Below, one piece after another: positions 47,407-56,515 of a DNA stretch of 64,000 bases (positions are counted from its first letter, which is position 1; each line of letters starts with the position of its first letter). Source of the DNA: Croceicoccus sp. Ery15. Its GTDB lineage: Bacteria > Pseudomonadota > Alphaproteobacteria > Sphingomonadales > Sphingomonadaceae. Made by a program: the position numbers and the translations under genes. The notes under the pieces were generated by a model. It was not told the origin of the DNA. It saw only the letters and a list, made by a program, of their open reading frames with translations, and made no database searches. Location of the stretch: NCBI RefSeq assembly GCF_020985305.1, contig NZ_CP087588.1:1426001-1490000 (forward strand), read 5' to 3'.

Positions 47407-48432
47407 CAGATCATGCCCCTCGCAGCATCGGGGATTGGTTCAGCTGGTGGTCCGCCGTTTGTCGCCAATTCCCGGAACGCGCGGTTCTGCGACAGGAAGA
47501 CCTGCCCGTTCAGCTCGTCCACAAAATGGGTTCGTTTCAGGCGGTCCATGACCGGACCCTTCACTTCGGAAAGGTGAAGGCCGATCCCCGCGTCGATCAT
47601 GCGGTGATTGATCGCTTCGAGGCTTTCGAGACCGGATGCGTCGATTTCGTTGACCGCGCTACACATCAAAATGACGTGCCGCACATCGGGGCGGTCGGCG
47701 ATCTCCTCCAGCACATATTCCTCGAGCCACCGCGCATTGAGATAGGTCAGGCTTTCGTCGATCCGGATCGAGAGGACGTGTGGGACGGTGAAAACCTGAT
47801 GCCGGTCGACATTGCGGAAGTGCTCGGTCTCGGGGACACGGCCGACGATCGCAGCGTGCGGGCGGCTGGCCCGCCACAGATAGAGCAGCAGGCCGACGCC
47901 GACGCCTGCGATCACGCCCATTTCGACGCCTGCAAGCAGCGTGATGACGATCGTCGCCATATGCGCGGCGAAGTCGGCCTTGGAGTAGTTCCACAGCTGC
48001 CCCGGCGTTTTCAGATCGACGAGGCTTAGCACCGCGACGATGATCGTCGCGGCCAGTGTGGCGATAGGCAGGCTGTAAAGAAGCGGCGTGAGGAACAGTC
48101 CCGCGAGAGCGATGCCGACGGCGGTGTAGGCCCCGGCTGCGGGCGTCTCCGCTCCGGCATCGAAGTTGACGACCGAGCGGGCAAATCCGCCGGTGACGGG
48201 GTAGCCCCCAGAAAAGGCGCTGGCGATGTTCGATGCGCCTAGGCCGATCAGTTCCTGGTTCGGTGCAATCCGTTGACGGCGCTTCGCAGCAAGCGTCTGC
48301 GCGACCGATACGCTTTCAACAAAGCCGATGATCGAAATGAGCAGTGCGGGAACCCACAGCTGCCCGATCAGACCCAGATCGGTCGACGGCAGGGCGAAAG
48401 GCGGAAGACCCTGCGGAATTGCACCGACGAGG
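47406..48432 (-). pseudogene. SulP-family anion transporter, 5' end removed by IS21
   Basis: About 341 residues remain, entering from the IS junction: LWVPALLISIIGFVESVSVA, LIGLGASNIASAFSGGYPV, a run of membrane helices and a C-terminal STAS domain (HVILMCSAVNEIDASGLESL). SulP proteins usually have over 500 residues, so roughly the first third is lost at 48432. The missing start is not found beside the other IS21 copy. The fragment shares an overlapping stop/start with the small HTH gene before cydA, suggesting that a sulP-HTH-cydAB operon was cut from its promoter. Confidence 0.85.
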
Positions 48433-48558
48433 TGTCAACGGCGGCGTAAAAGTCGTCCATTGGGCGGAGCAAAACCAGGCCACTTGATCCGGGTGTTGGC
48501 GAGCGCCGGGAGGGCGTAGCCCGAGCGGGGGTCGCCAACACCCGGATTGCCGTTTCTG

Positions 48559-49326
48559 TCAGGGGTTGGGACGTGCTTTGCGTGCCTGGCTCTGGGCCAG
48601 GCGATAGCTCTCGCCGTTCATCTCGAGGATGCTGACGTGGTGGGTGAGCCGGTCGAGGAGCGCGCCTGTCAGGCGCTCGGAACCGAACGTCTCGGTCCAT
48701 TCGTCGAACGGCAGGTTGCTGGTGATCAGCGTCGAGCCGCGTTCGTAGCGCTGTGAGATCAGCTCGAACAGCAGTTCCGCGCCGGTTTTGGAGAGGGGCA
48801 CGAACCCCAGCTCATCGATGATGAGAAGCTTATAGCCGGTCATCTGCTTGTGTAAGCGCAGTAGGCGGCGTTCGTCGCGTGCCTCCATCATCTCGCTGAC
48901 CAGCGCGGAAGCAGTGATGAACCCGACCGTCAGGCCCTTCTGGCAGGCCGCCAGGCCAAGACCGATCGCGACATGGGTCTTGCCGGTCCCCGACGGGCCA
49001 AGGGCGATGACGTTCTCGCGACGGGTAATCCAGTCACAACGCGCCAGTTCGAGCACCTGCATCTTGTTGAGCTTCGGAATGGCGGCAAAGTCGAAGCTGT
49101 CGAGGCTCTTGGCGGCCGGGAACCGCGCGGCCTTGATCCGGCGCTCGACCATCCGGCGTTCCCGGTCGATCAGTTCCAGTTCGACAAGCCGAGCAAGGTA
49201 GCGGACATGATCTACGCCCTCTGCTGCGCATTGCCGGGCCAGCTTGTCATGCTCGCGCAGGAAGGTTGGCAGCTTGAGCGTCTTGAGGTGGCTGGCGAGC
49301 AGCAGTTCGGGAGCTTGGCTGCTCAT
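48559..49326 (-). CDS. istB: IS21 helper ATPase IstB, copy 2
   Basis: A 255-residue protein identical to copy 1, with Walker A GPSGTGKTH and Walker B KLLIIDELGF. Its start overlaps the istA stop (ATGA). Confidence 0.93.
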   Translation of the reverse strand: MSSQAPELLLASHLKTLKLPTFLREHDKLARQCAAEGVDHVRYLARLVELELIDRERRMVERRIKAARFPAAKSLDSFDFAAIPKLNKMQVLELARCDWITRRENVIALGPSGTGKTHVAIGLGLAACQKGLTVGFITASALVSEMMEARDERRLLRLHKQMTGYKLLIIDELGFVPLSKTGAELLFELISQRYERGSTLITSNLPFDEWTETFGSERLTGALLDRLTHHVSILEMNGESYRLAQSQARKARPNP

Positions 49327-50813
49327 GCCGCTGCTCCGCCGGTCAACAGCCGCATGTACGAGCGCGCCGATGTTGTCTCCACTCTGGCCCTGGGCAGGTA
49401 GGGATAGATCGCCATGTCCAGTCGGGGCGGGCGGCGCTCCACCCGGCATAACAGGAGATGCTTCACCGCATCGAAGCCGATCGCGCCCATATCAAGGGCC
49501 TGCTTCACCGCGCCATGCAGATCGGCCAGAGCGAAGCTCTCCAGCAGGCGCAGTACCTGCACATATTCGCGCCGGCCATGCTTGCCCATGCGCGTCTCCA
49601 TCAGCCGGCGCAGCGTTGTAAATACCTCGGGCAGGTCCCAGCCCTGCAATGGTGCGGCCTGATCGAGGGCATTGATCTTCTGTTCGATCAGGGGAAGGTA
49701 ATGGATCGGATCGAAGATCACATCCTCGCGCTCGTAGCTGCGCACATGGCGGGCAATGATCTCGCCCCGGCAACCGATCACCACCTCGTCGACATAGCCC
49801 CTGATCCACACCTCCTGGTGGCCGAAGCGCACCGGCACCGAGTAATCGTTGGTCCGGTAACGCACCAGCGCCTGCGATGAGACCTGGCCGCTGGTCTGGT
49901 CACAGGCCTCGAAGGGGGAAGCCGGCAGTTCCTGCATCGCCGCCAGATCGCGCCGCAGCCTCTCGCCAATCGTCTCACTCTCGCCCCGCAGCCGGTCGTT
50001 CTGCCGTTTGCGGCATTGCTCCTCGAGCCACAGGTTGAACGCCTCCCATGTCGGGAACCGGGGGATCGGCACCATGAAGTTGCGCCGGCAATAGCCGACA
50101 AGGCCTTCAACGCCGCCCTTATCGTTACCCTTGCCGGGGCGGCCGTAACGATCACGGATCAGGTAGTGCGACAGGAAGGCGCTGAACAGCCTCGCGCGCA
50201 GCCGCGTCCCGTCAGGCAGGATCTTCGAGACCAGGCAGCGGTCGTTGTCGTAGACGATCGACAGCGGCACCGCGCCGAAGAACGCAAAGGCGTGGACATG
50301 GCCGTCCATCCAGGCCTCGGCAACGGCAGCCGGATAGGCGCGTACGTAGCAGGCGTCGCTGTGCGGCAGATCGAGCACGAAGAAGTGCGCCTTCTGCTCC
50401 ACCCCGCCGATCTCGACCAGAGCTTCTCCAAAATCTGCCTGCCCATGGCCGGGTGCGTGTGCCAGCGGCACGAACATCTCCCGGCTGCGCTGATCCCGAT
50501 CCCGGATGTAATCCTTGATGATCGTGTAGCCTCCGGTGAAGCCATGCTCTTCGCGAAGGCGATCGAACACACGCTTCGCCGTATGGCGCTGCTTGCGCGG
50601 GACCGACCGGTCCCCATCCAGCCAGCCGTCGATGATCGGTATGAACGCTTCCAGCTTCGGTCGCCGCACCGGGGCGCTGCGACGGTAACCGGGCGGCTCG
50701 GAATACGACAGCATCTTGCGGACCGTGTCGCGCGATATGTTGAAATGCTTCGCTGCCGCCCGGGCGCTCATGCCGCCCGCGCAGGCAAGACGAACCTTCA
50801 GGTAAAGTTCCAC
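49323..50813 (-). CDS. istA: IS21 transposase IstA, copy 2
   Basis: A 496-residue protein identical to copy 1, with the helix-turn-helix and the three acidic catalytic segments. GTG start at 50813. The element appears complete and could be active. Confidence 0.93.
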   Translation of the reverse strand: MELYLKVRLACAGGMSARAAAKHFNISRDTVRKMLSYSEPPGYRRSAPVRRPKLEAFIPIIDGWLDGDRSVPRKQRHTAKRVFDRLREEHGFTGGYTIIKDYIRDRDQRSREMFVPLAHAPGHGQADFGEALVEIGGVEQKAHFFVLDLPHSDACYVRAYPAAVAEAWMDGHVHAFAFFGAVPLSIVYDNDRCLVSKILPDGTRLRARLFSAFLSHYLIRDRYGRPGKGNDKGGVEGLVGYCRRNFMVPIPRFPTWEAFNLWLEEQCRKRQNDRLRGESETIGERLRRDLAAMQELPASPFEACDQTSGQVSSQALVRYRTNDYSVPVRFGHQEVWIRGYVDEVVIGCRGEIIARHVRSYEREDVIFDPIHYLPLIEQKINALDQAAPLQGWDLPEVFTTLRRLMETRMGKHGRREYVQVLRLLESFALADLHGAVKQALDMGAIGFDAVKHLLLCRVERRPPRLDMAIYPYLPRARVETTSARSYMRLLTGGAAA

Positions 50814-50936
50814 GGTGTAAATCCCTCATCCCTCCTCGCCAGCATCGCGAAAAGGGAAAAAGTGGACGACTTTTACGCCGCCCGCAGCAGCACTTCGCCG
50901 CCGCTACCGTGGTCTAATTTTGCACCGCCGTTCTCA

Positions 50937-51751
50937 CCTGGTTCCTTAATGGCGAAGCCGGCGCCAGCGCTGGTGTGACGAATGGTGTGGCTTCCGCGAA
51001 TATCGGAGCGAAGGGCGGGCGAAACCAATCGTGGACTGACAGCGACATCGGCATCGCATCCGAAGACCGCTCACGCATCTTCGGGAGCCTCGCGCAGATG
51101 TCGGACAGTCGGAACTGGTCGAGCACGCGCGATGGATTTGTTCGCAGTGTCAGCACCTCGTCGAGTTCCTCGATTTCGTCGACCGCGAGCGGCATGAACG
51201 CTTCGCTGACCGAGGCCCAGAGTTACAGTCGCGAAGCACGGCGGGCTGAGGAACTGGCGAACCGCCTCGAAAGCCAGGCATCGTTCTTCGAAGGTAACAG
51301 CGCCGCAGGCAGCCTCAACCTGTCACAGGCCTACCGCGAATGGGGCTTGGTCGAAATAGAACGCAATCGCGACTTCTACGGCAATGTCCGCTTCGACGAC
51401 CTGTCCTTCCAGCTCAGCCCGGAAGGCCAGGCGCTGCAGGGAAAATTCATAGAAAGCTACGCGGAACAGCTGCACGACGGGATCGAAGATAGGCTTGTTC
51501 TAACGCCAGGACAGCCAATCTCGCGCCCTTCGGTGACAGGACCCGGATCTGTACGCGGCCGCGCCCAAATTGGTGGAGGGGGTTCAGGAACCGTGCCGCA
51601 GTTGGACCCGGGCACTATTCACGACGAAGTGCTGCGCGCTCAGGATGCCGGTCGCCAGCGGATCCGCGGATCCAGAGGCCGTCTGGACGCAGTTACCAAA
51701 GGAGCGCAGGGAGCAAGCGCGGAAGCAGCCGATGACGTCAAGGAATGGTAG
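50937..51751 (+). pseudogene. traG: Conjugative transfer protein TraG (F-type), C-terminal fragment
   Basis: The frame is open from the IS21 junction and gives about 271 residues: NGEAGASAGVTNGVASANIG, then a Ser-rich stretch, ASGMNASLTEAQSYSREAR, AEELANRLESQASFFEG, LNLSQAYREWGLVEIERN and a Gly/Pro-rich tail. This resembles the cytoplasmic or periplasmic end of F-type TraG, which acts in pilus assembly and mating stabilisation. The membrane N-terminus is missing because of the IS21 insertion or a deletion. A GTG at 50975 could start a shorter product. Confidence 0.7.
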
Positions 51752-51755
51752 AGTT

Positions 51756-51983
51756 TCAGCCCTTCAAGACATCCCAGTAGAGGATAAAGGAGGCGAAAAT
51801 CGCGAGAATTAGAAATACCGCGATTGTGAGTTTCCGTCCCCACGGATCGGCCCAAGACTTCTTGATCCGATACTCCATCACGCGATTGTCACGGATCGCC
51901 TGATCGATTTCGGACAGCCCCTCCCACTTCGGAGTACGATGCTCAGCGGTGTCGATGTCAAACTTGGTCATGATCGCATTCAT
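51756..51983 (-). CDS. Small single-pass membrane protein
   Basis: 75 residues from an ATG with AGGAG 7 bases upstream. A soluble N-terminal part (DTAEHRTPKWEGLSEID) precedes one C-terminal helix (LTIAVFLILAIFASFILYW). It is convergent with the traG fragment, 4 bases away. No family is recognised; by position it may belong to the eroded conjugation module. Confidence 0.5.
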   Translation of the reverse strand: MNAIMTKFDIDTAEHRTPKWEGLSEIDQAIRDNRVMEYRIKKSWADPWGRKLTIAVFLILAIFASFILYWDVLKG

Positions 51984-52082
51984 CTCGCTTCTCCTTAGAA
52001 CATAGCAGAAACAAGGGCCCACGCCATAGAAACATGCCCCACGAGAGACGCGCAGCCTTTCCTCAGAACCCAGGCAGGACGG

Positions 52083-52517
52083 TCACGTACCGGCGTTTTC
52101 ATCCGGCAGAAGCATGATCTCACTGCGGATGCCAGGCCGGGTCATCATTTCGGCGATAGTTGGCAAACTTGCCTTCATGGACGAAAGAAGACTCGCCTCG
52201 AGTACCTTCAGTTGCTCGCCGTTCACAGAAGGTGGTTTGGGATTGTCTGCTCGTCCCAATGTGTTGAGCATCTGCAGAACCTCCCAATCCCGCAGGACAT
52301 AGGTCTGCCCTTCATGATCGCGCCATGCCCCCAACACAATCCTGGTAACCGAATGGTCTTGGCCGGTGACTTGGTCCTCGACAGAAGCAATGAGCAAGGG
52401 AGCTGGCAATCGCAGGCAAATCGCCAGCGTGCTTTGCAGGCCCTCTCCTTCCTTCAAAGCGCGATCGAAAAGCGTATGCCCCACACCCACGAGACGCATT
52501 GGGCCTTCCCGATCGCC
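52083..52517 (-). pseudogene. SNF2/DEAD-type helicase, C-terminal fragment
   Basis: About 144 residues entering from the junction at 52517: MRLVGVGHTLFDRALKEG, APLLIASVEDQVTGQDHSV and TYVLRDWEVLQMLNTL. This resembles the tail of large SNF2-type helicases. No helicase motor motifs are present, so only the end survives. It is joined upstream to a 24-base istB scrap and the truncated traD gene. Confidence 0.55.
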
Positions 52518-53053
52518 TAGCGGACATGATCTACGCCCTCTCGGGCGCGCTCGCGCTGGTTGTGCCCGCGCAGCTCATCGACCAGTTCCGGTAGTGTCAC
52601 GAGCATGGCCCCGCGCTCATGCTTGCGCTCTTTCGAGCGACTGCCGAAGCGCGCTGCGAACCAGTAGAACAACACAAAGGCCGGCACGAGAAGCAAGGCC
52701 GAACGCACCAGAGCATCGCCCAGCAAGTCGAGCAGATGATCCCACGCACGGATCACCGGCGGATAGGCATCGAGCATTATGATGGGGATCTGGACGGTTC
52801 CTCCGAACCCCGTTTCGAGTGCGACCTGTTTGGCCGGATCGAACTCCATGAAGCCGTAGATGGCAGCATAAATTCGCATCCAGACGAGGTAGGCTTCGTG
52901 ATCGCTCAGCCCTGCCGAAATGGTCCACCAGCTAGTCCAGGAAATGCCGATGGCGGCGATGATCAGCGGCCCCTTGAGACCTGCTGCAAACATGAAGCTG
53001 AAGTGCCCGAGCAGCTGGCTTCCGCGCGTGAAGTTGACGAGGTTACGCTTCAT
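52517..53053 (-). pseudogene. traD: Type IV coupling protein TraD, N-terminal fragment
   Basis: From the ATG at 53053, which overlaps the ribbon-helix-helix gene by 11 bases, the frame encodes about 178 residues: LVNFTRGSQLLGHFSFMF, a first helix (about 16-40), a periplasmic loop, a second helix (ALLLVPAFVLFYWFAARFG) and KERKHERGAMLVTLPELVDE. It then ends with EGVDHVR from the istB scrap and a stop. The ATPase domain needed for DNA transfer is absent, so coupling activity is lost. Confidence 0.75.
52518..52541 (-). repeat. 24-base fragment identical to part of IS21 istB
   Basis: The 24 bases are the same, in the same orientation, as 49199-49222 inside istB copy 2 (and its inverse in copy 1). 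They encode EGVDHVR in both places. The scrap sits exactly at the junction between truncated traD and the helicase tail, so it probably marks a deletion that passed through an IS21 copy. Confidence 0.75.
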
Positions 53054-53375
53054 CGGAACCTCCCTCGCCGGCGTTTGCGGAGAGCCCCAGTTCCTTGCAT
53101 TTGCGCGCGTAGGCCTGATGGGCTCGCTCACGCAGCCCGTGGTCGGCATGCCCTGCGAGAAGGGCATCGACGCCGACCATTGTGAACACCGATTGACGGC
53201 TGACGCGGTCCACAGATGTTTCGAGCTTTGATGCAAGATCGTCATTTTCGCATGCCTGCGAAAGCAGCGAGCGGATCCATTCGCTGACGCTGATATCGCG
53301 CCGCTTAGCTGCAGCACGAACCTGCTCAGCGAGCTCGACGGTGACATGTACCTGGAGAGATTTTGGCCGTGTCAT
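53043..53375 (-). CDS. Ribbon-helix-helix protein of a conjugation module
   Basis: 110 residues from the ATG at 53375. The N-terminus KSLQVHVTVELAEQVRAAAK with RRDISVSEWIRSLLSQA is a ribbon-helix-helix DNA-binding fold, as in TraY/MobC-like accessory proteins. The C-terminal half is helical (HADHGLRERAHQAYARKCKE). It is paired with traD by overlap. It probably bound DNA near the transfer origin or autoregulated the pair. Still intact. Confidence 0.75.
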   Translation of the reverse strand: MTRPKSLQVHVTVELAEQVRAAAKRRDISVSEWIRSLLSQACENDDLASKLETSVDRVSRQSVFTMVGVDALLAGHADHGLRERAHQAYARKCKELGLSANAGEGGSDEA

Positions 53376-53411
53376 GCACGGACTCCTTGTGGTCAGGAGC
53401 CCGGAACGCAC

Positions 53412-53876
53412 TGCGAAAGGCAGTTATTGTCTAAATCAGAAACGAGAACATGTCAAGAACATGCGAGATGCGCAGGAATGCGCCATTTCTGGCTGCCTTC
53501 AATCAGATCCGATTGGCGAATTGGCGACTATTCATTTCTGATTGAGAAGCCGCCATTTTTGCAAAAATCCATCAACACGCTGTCTCTAATATCTTTTTTA
53601 CCGCCTCCCGCTTGCGATTTGTCGCGTACGGTGTGCGCGAAGTTGTTCCCTATTTGGACCGATGTGATCGACCACTGCCCCGCTCGAATTTGGACGGCAA
53701 AGGTCTTGGTTTTACGCGAATTTCCTAGCCCAAATCGGGCTTGAGGAGAAGAGTCGAGAATAGCTGTTTGATCTCCCCGGGACCAAATTGGTAACAGATA
53801 GCCATCGTGTTAAGGCAATCTGTGGGTCAGCATGGGCATCAACAAACTTGTTGATGTTCTGACAAAATTCACAGGT
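53412..53876. other. Gene-free stretch between conjugation remnants and the RiPP region
   Basis: About 465 bases with no convincing gene on either strand. It includes tandem GAACATG repeats near the ribbon-helix-helix gene (53446-53463). The rest, about 53520-53870, shows no recognised feature and is somewhat AT-richer. It may contain the boundary between two acquired segments. Confidence 0.5.
53446..53463. promoter_or_regulatory. Tandem GAACATG repeats, possible ribbon-helix-helix operator
   Basis: GAACATG occurs at 53446-53452 and again at 53457-53463, 11 bases (one helix turn) apart, about 70 bases upstream of the ribbon-helix-helix start. Direct repeats at this spacing are the usual operator form for such proteins. 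The function is inferred. Confidence 0.35.
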
Positions 53877-54371
53877 CTAGGCCAGATCTGCGGTGGAGCG
53901 TTTGCCCATGTCCGAAGCGTCGAAGCGCCTAGAATGCCAGCAGAATTCAAGCTGCAGATTATTGGGGTCGAAGAAGAAGATAGAATCGGCATGGCCAAGG
54001 TCGATAATGTCTGACACCTCTATACCCTGGTTAACGAGCGCATTTTGCCGCGCTACCAATTCTTCGCGGGTTTCAAGGTTGAAAGAAAAGTGGAACATCC
54101 CAGCGGGCGTGCCGAGAGCTTCGTTGATCCCGGTCGGAAAATTCTCGGGAATTTCGGGTACGCCCTTCGATTCCATGAACACGAAATATGTATCCGCACC
54201 GATATCGAAATAGACCTGACGTACCCTTCCTCCCTGGCCAATCTCGGTAACGTGATCGGCAACGACGGGAAAGCCGAGAATGCCGGTATAAAAGGCGATA
54301 GTCGCTTCCATGTCGTGGGTAGCAACGCCGACGTGAGACAAGCCATGATGCTGAAGAGGGGCGGCGTTCAT
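53877..54371 (-). CDS. VOC (glyoxalase/bleomycin-resistance fold) family protein
   Basis: 164 residues from the ATG at 54371, 2 bases after the GMC oxidoreductase stop, so co-transcribed with it. Two beta-alpha-beta-beta-beta units are visible: LSHVGVATHDMEATIAFYTG with a metal His, and MFHFSFNLETREEL, then IFFFDPNNLQLEFCWHSR with the late Glu ligand. VOC proteins are metalloenzymes (epimerases, dioxygenases, lyases) or binding proteins. A tailoring or self-resistance role in the peptide cluster is possible but unproven. Confidence 0.85.
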   Translation of the reverse strand: MNAAPLQHHGLSHVGVATHDMEATIAFYTGILGFPVVADHVTEIGQGGRVRQVYFDIGADTYFVFMESKGVPEIPENFPTGINEALGTPAGMFHFSFNLETREELVARQNALVNQGIEVSDIIDLGHADSIFFFDPNNLQLEFCWHSRRFDASDMGKRSTADLA

Positions 54372-54373
54372 TT

Positions 54374-55771
54374 TTAGACTAACTCCGCAATGTGATCGGC
54401 AAGGCGCAGCGTACACTGCATAACCGTAAAGGTGGGATTGGCCCAGCCGACCCTAGGAAAGATACTACCTCCCGCAACGAAAAGATTGTCCACACCGAAT
54501 ACACGGGCATTGCGGTCCACCACACCTTGCTTGGCGGTGGTGGCCATGCGTGTAGTGCCCAGTTGGTGATTGGAGTGCAGGATGAGCTCAGACCCGATGT
54601 CGCCTGGGTGGAGCTCGCGGACTAAGCGTCCATGGCCGGCACGACTAAACGCCTCAGACAGACTGTTAGCTATGGCCGCCAACTCCTCGATATCCTGTTC
54701 AGCAATGCGCCAGTCCAGCACCAACTTGCGCACCCCGCTGCTATCGCAGCCGTCCGCGAGAGAAACCCTGCTCGCGATAATCGGCGACTGCTCGCAAAAG
54801 ATGCCGAGTCTGGGAACGGCGTCTTCCGCCATGGCAGGCGTGCGGAAAAAGTGGGCTCGTGCGTTGAGGTCTGCCGCACCTGCATCAAGCGCAAAGTTGA
54901 CGATTGCAGGCGAGCCATCGCGCAGGACGCCGGTAGTCGCGTAAGCGTTCAGTGGGCTGCCGGTCGCCAGTTCGAACCCTGGAACCGTGAGGTGCGGATG
55001 TTCACAGAAGCATGTACCGACCAACCCTTCATAATTGCCGACGCCAGCAGGGCTCCGACTTTGCGATGCCAACATTAGACGCGGCGTTTCCAGCCCACCT
55101 GATGCCAGCACAAAAAGGCTTCCTCGAACTTCGAAGCGCGATCCGTCCGCAGCCATGCAGGTGATCGCCTCGACCTCATTCTGCGCGTGGGTCAGTAAGA
55201 TTTCGAGCGCGCGTGCGCCTGTCAGGACGGCGATTTCAGGGCTTTGCGACAGATATTGGAACCAGTCGTTGCCCATCCGCACGATGGGCTTGCTGAAGCG
55301 CCAATACTGCGGACCAACCCCGTGGGGAGAGAGTTGCCGGCGCAGCGTTTTTGGCAGATCCATCAGGTCGGGTGCGAAGTCCGCGCTGGAAATGTTAAGT
55401 AATGATGCGGCTTCATCGGCGTAGATAGCCAGTTCGTCAAATTCGATCGGCCAACCGCCAAGTTCTGTTCCAAGGCCGATTGCGAAGTCGCGACGATCAA
55501 GTTGCGCGATATAACCTGCCCAGACAGAGCTGGACCCACCCAGCCGAAAATCGCGGATTTCGCCAAGCGGATAGGGTAACCCGACAACCTCGCCGTCAGC
55601 GCAGGTTGGGTCAACCGGCACTGACCCAGGACCGCCCCGCTCAAGCACAATGACGCGGCGACCGGGAGCCAATTTGCGGGCCAGGGTGAGGCCGGCCATT
55701 CCGCCGCCCACCACAACAATATCGCCCGCAACTTCGTGTACGGGGGCTGTATTTATTGCCGTAATAGTCAT
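54374..55771 (-). CDS. GMC-family FAD-dependent oxidoreductase
   Basis: 465 residues from the ATG at 55771 (frame open to 55942). The FAD Rossmann motif is DIVVVGGGMAGLTLARKL; FRLGGSSSVWAGYIAQ is the GMC signature region. The C-terminus has SNHQLGTTRM, GVDNLFVAGGSIFPRVGWAN and PTFTVMQ, with the conserved His and Asn. Such enzymes oxidise alcohols or related groups. It is divergent from the oxygenase-like gene, 97 bases away. Oxidation of a modified side chain in the peptide pathway is inferred from context. Confidence 0.88.
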   Translation of the reverse strand: MTITAINTAPVHEVAGDIVVVGGGMAGLTLARKLAPGRRVIVLERGGPGSVPVDPTCADGEVVGLPYPLGEIRDFRLGGSSSVWAGYIAQLDRRDFAIGLGTELGGWPIEFDELAIYADEAASLLNISSADFAPDLMDLPKTLRRQLSPHGVGPQYWRFSKPIVRMGNDWFQYLSQSPEIAVLTGARALEILLTHAQNEVEAITCMAADGSRFEVRGSLFVLASGGLETPRLMLASQSRSPAGVGNYEGLVGTCFCEHPHLTVPGFELATGSPLNAYATTGVLRDGSPAIVNFALDAGAADLNARAHFFRTPAMAEDAVPRLGIFCEQSPIIASRVSLADGCDSSGVRKLVLDWRIAEQDIEELAAIANSLSEAFSRAGHGRLVRELHPGDIGSELILHSNHQLGTTRMATTAKQGVVDRNARVFGVDNLFVAGGSIFPRVGWANPTFTVMQCTLRLADHIAELV

Positions 55772-55868
55772 CCCCGCGATACGTCCCTCACGCCTGCCCC
55801 TACTTGCATAAACCGAGCACCTAGTTATCATAGATTTCGCGATTTTTTCGTTTGGATCAACGCTCAAT

Positions 55869-56504
55869 ATGACGCAGGCCGCCATGGTATCCGCGATTTC
55901 CTGGCTTGATGGCGCGCAACTGCCCGGCATCCGGCAATCCATCGAATGTTTCGGGTTTCATTGTCTTCCTGATGCCATACCCTCCGAAATGCTCAAAGAG
56001 CTTGCGGGGGAGGCCCGTTTCAGGCGCGCCGAGGCGAAGCCCGCAGTATCGGAGAGCGCCGATCTGGCTTACAGTTCGCACGTAGCATCGCTTGGTCCAT
56101 CAGCAGTCCACGTGCTCGGCAGCATGGCCTCTGCGGCCCTGCTCGAACCCGTATTCGGGCGCCCGTTTCGCTATTGCCCCGGCGCCAGTTGCTTTACCTT
56201 TTTCGAGGCGGGGGATTTCCTCGAAACCCACCGCGACGATGCTTCCAACTGCGAGGTCACCCTGCTGTTTTATCTAAATGCATCGCCGCTTCGCCCCGAC
56301 AGCCAGGTGTCGGGCCTGAATCTTTCAGTCTACGCTGATGAAGGCGATGCTCCCGGCGCGCTGCTCAAGACCATTGCCACGCCGCAGGGCGCGATCATGT
56401 TCGGCCATGGCAGCCGCTTCTGGCATCGTCGCCATCGCTTGCAGGAGGGCGAGCATATCTGGATGCTGACGGCCTGTTTCACTTCGGAGGCCGTGCCCGA
56501 TTAG
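55869..56504 (+). CDS. 2-oxoglutarate/Fe(II)-dependent oxygenase-like protein
   Basis: A 211-residue protein with a double-stranded beta-helix pattern: the FLETHRDDASNCEVTLLFYL segment gives His121-x-Asp123, and FGHGSRFWHRRHRLQEGEH supplies a distal His (180 or 186) and Arg for the co-substrate. This is the facial triad layout of prolyl-hydroxylase-like enzymes. Hydroxylation of the precursor peptide is inferred. It is on the plus strand, its stop 11 bases from the convergent arginase-like gene. An alternative ATG lies at 55884. Confidence 0.75.
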   Translation: MTQAAMVSAISWLDGAQLPGIRQSIECFGFHCLPDAIPSEMLKELAGEARFRRAEAKPAVSESADLAYSSHVASLGPSAVHVLGSMASAALLEPVFGRPFRYCPGASCFTFFEAGDFLETHRDDASNCEVTLLFYLNASPLRPDSQVSGLNLSVYADEGDAPGALLKTIATPQGAIMFGHGSRFWHRRHRLQEGEHIWMLTACFTSEAVPD

Positions 56505-56515
56505 CCACGCGTGGA

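Larger units (their letters stand above)
48433..50936 (-). mobile_element. IS21-family insertion sequence, copy 2 (2504 bp)
   Basis: An inverted copy of 28956-31459 with the same termini, carrying istB and istA. The left neighbour is a truncated sulP gene and the right neighbour a truncated traG gene, so the two sides come from different loci and no target duplication is present. The four bases right of this copy (CCTG) match, in inverted sense, the four bases right of copy 1, hinting at an inversion between the copies. Confidence 0.9.
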
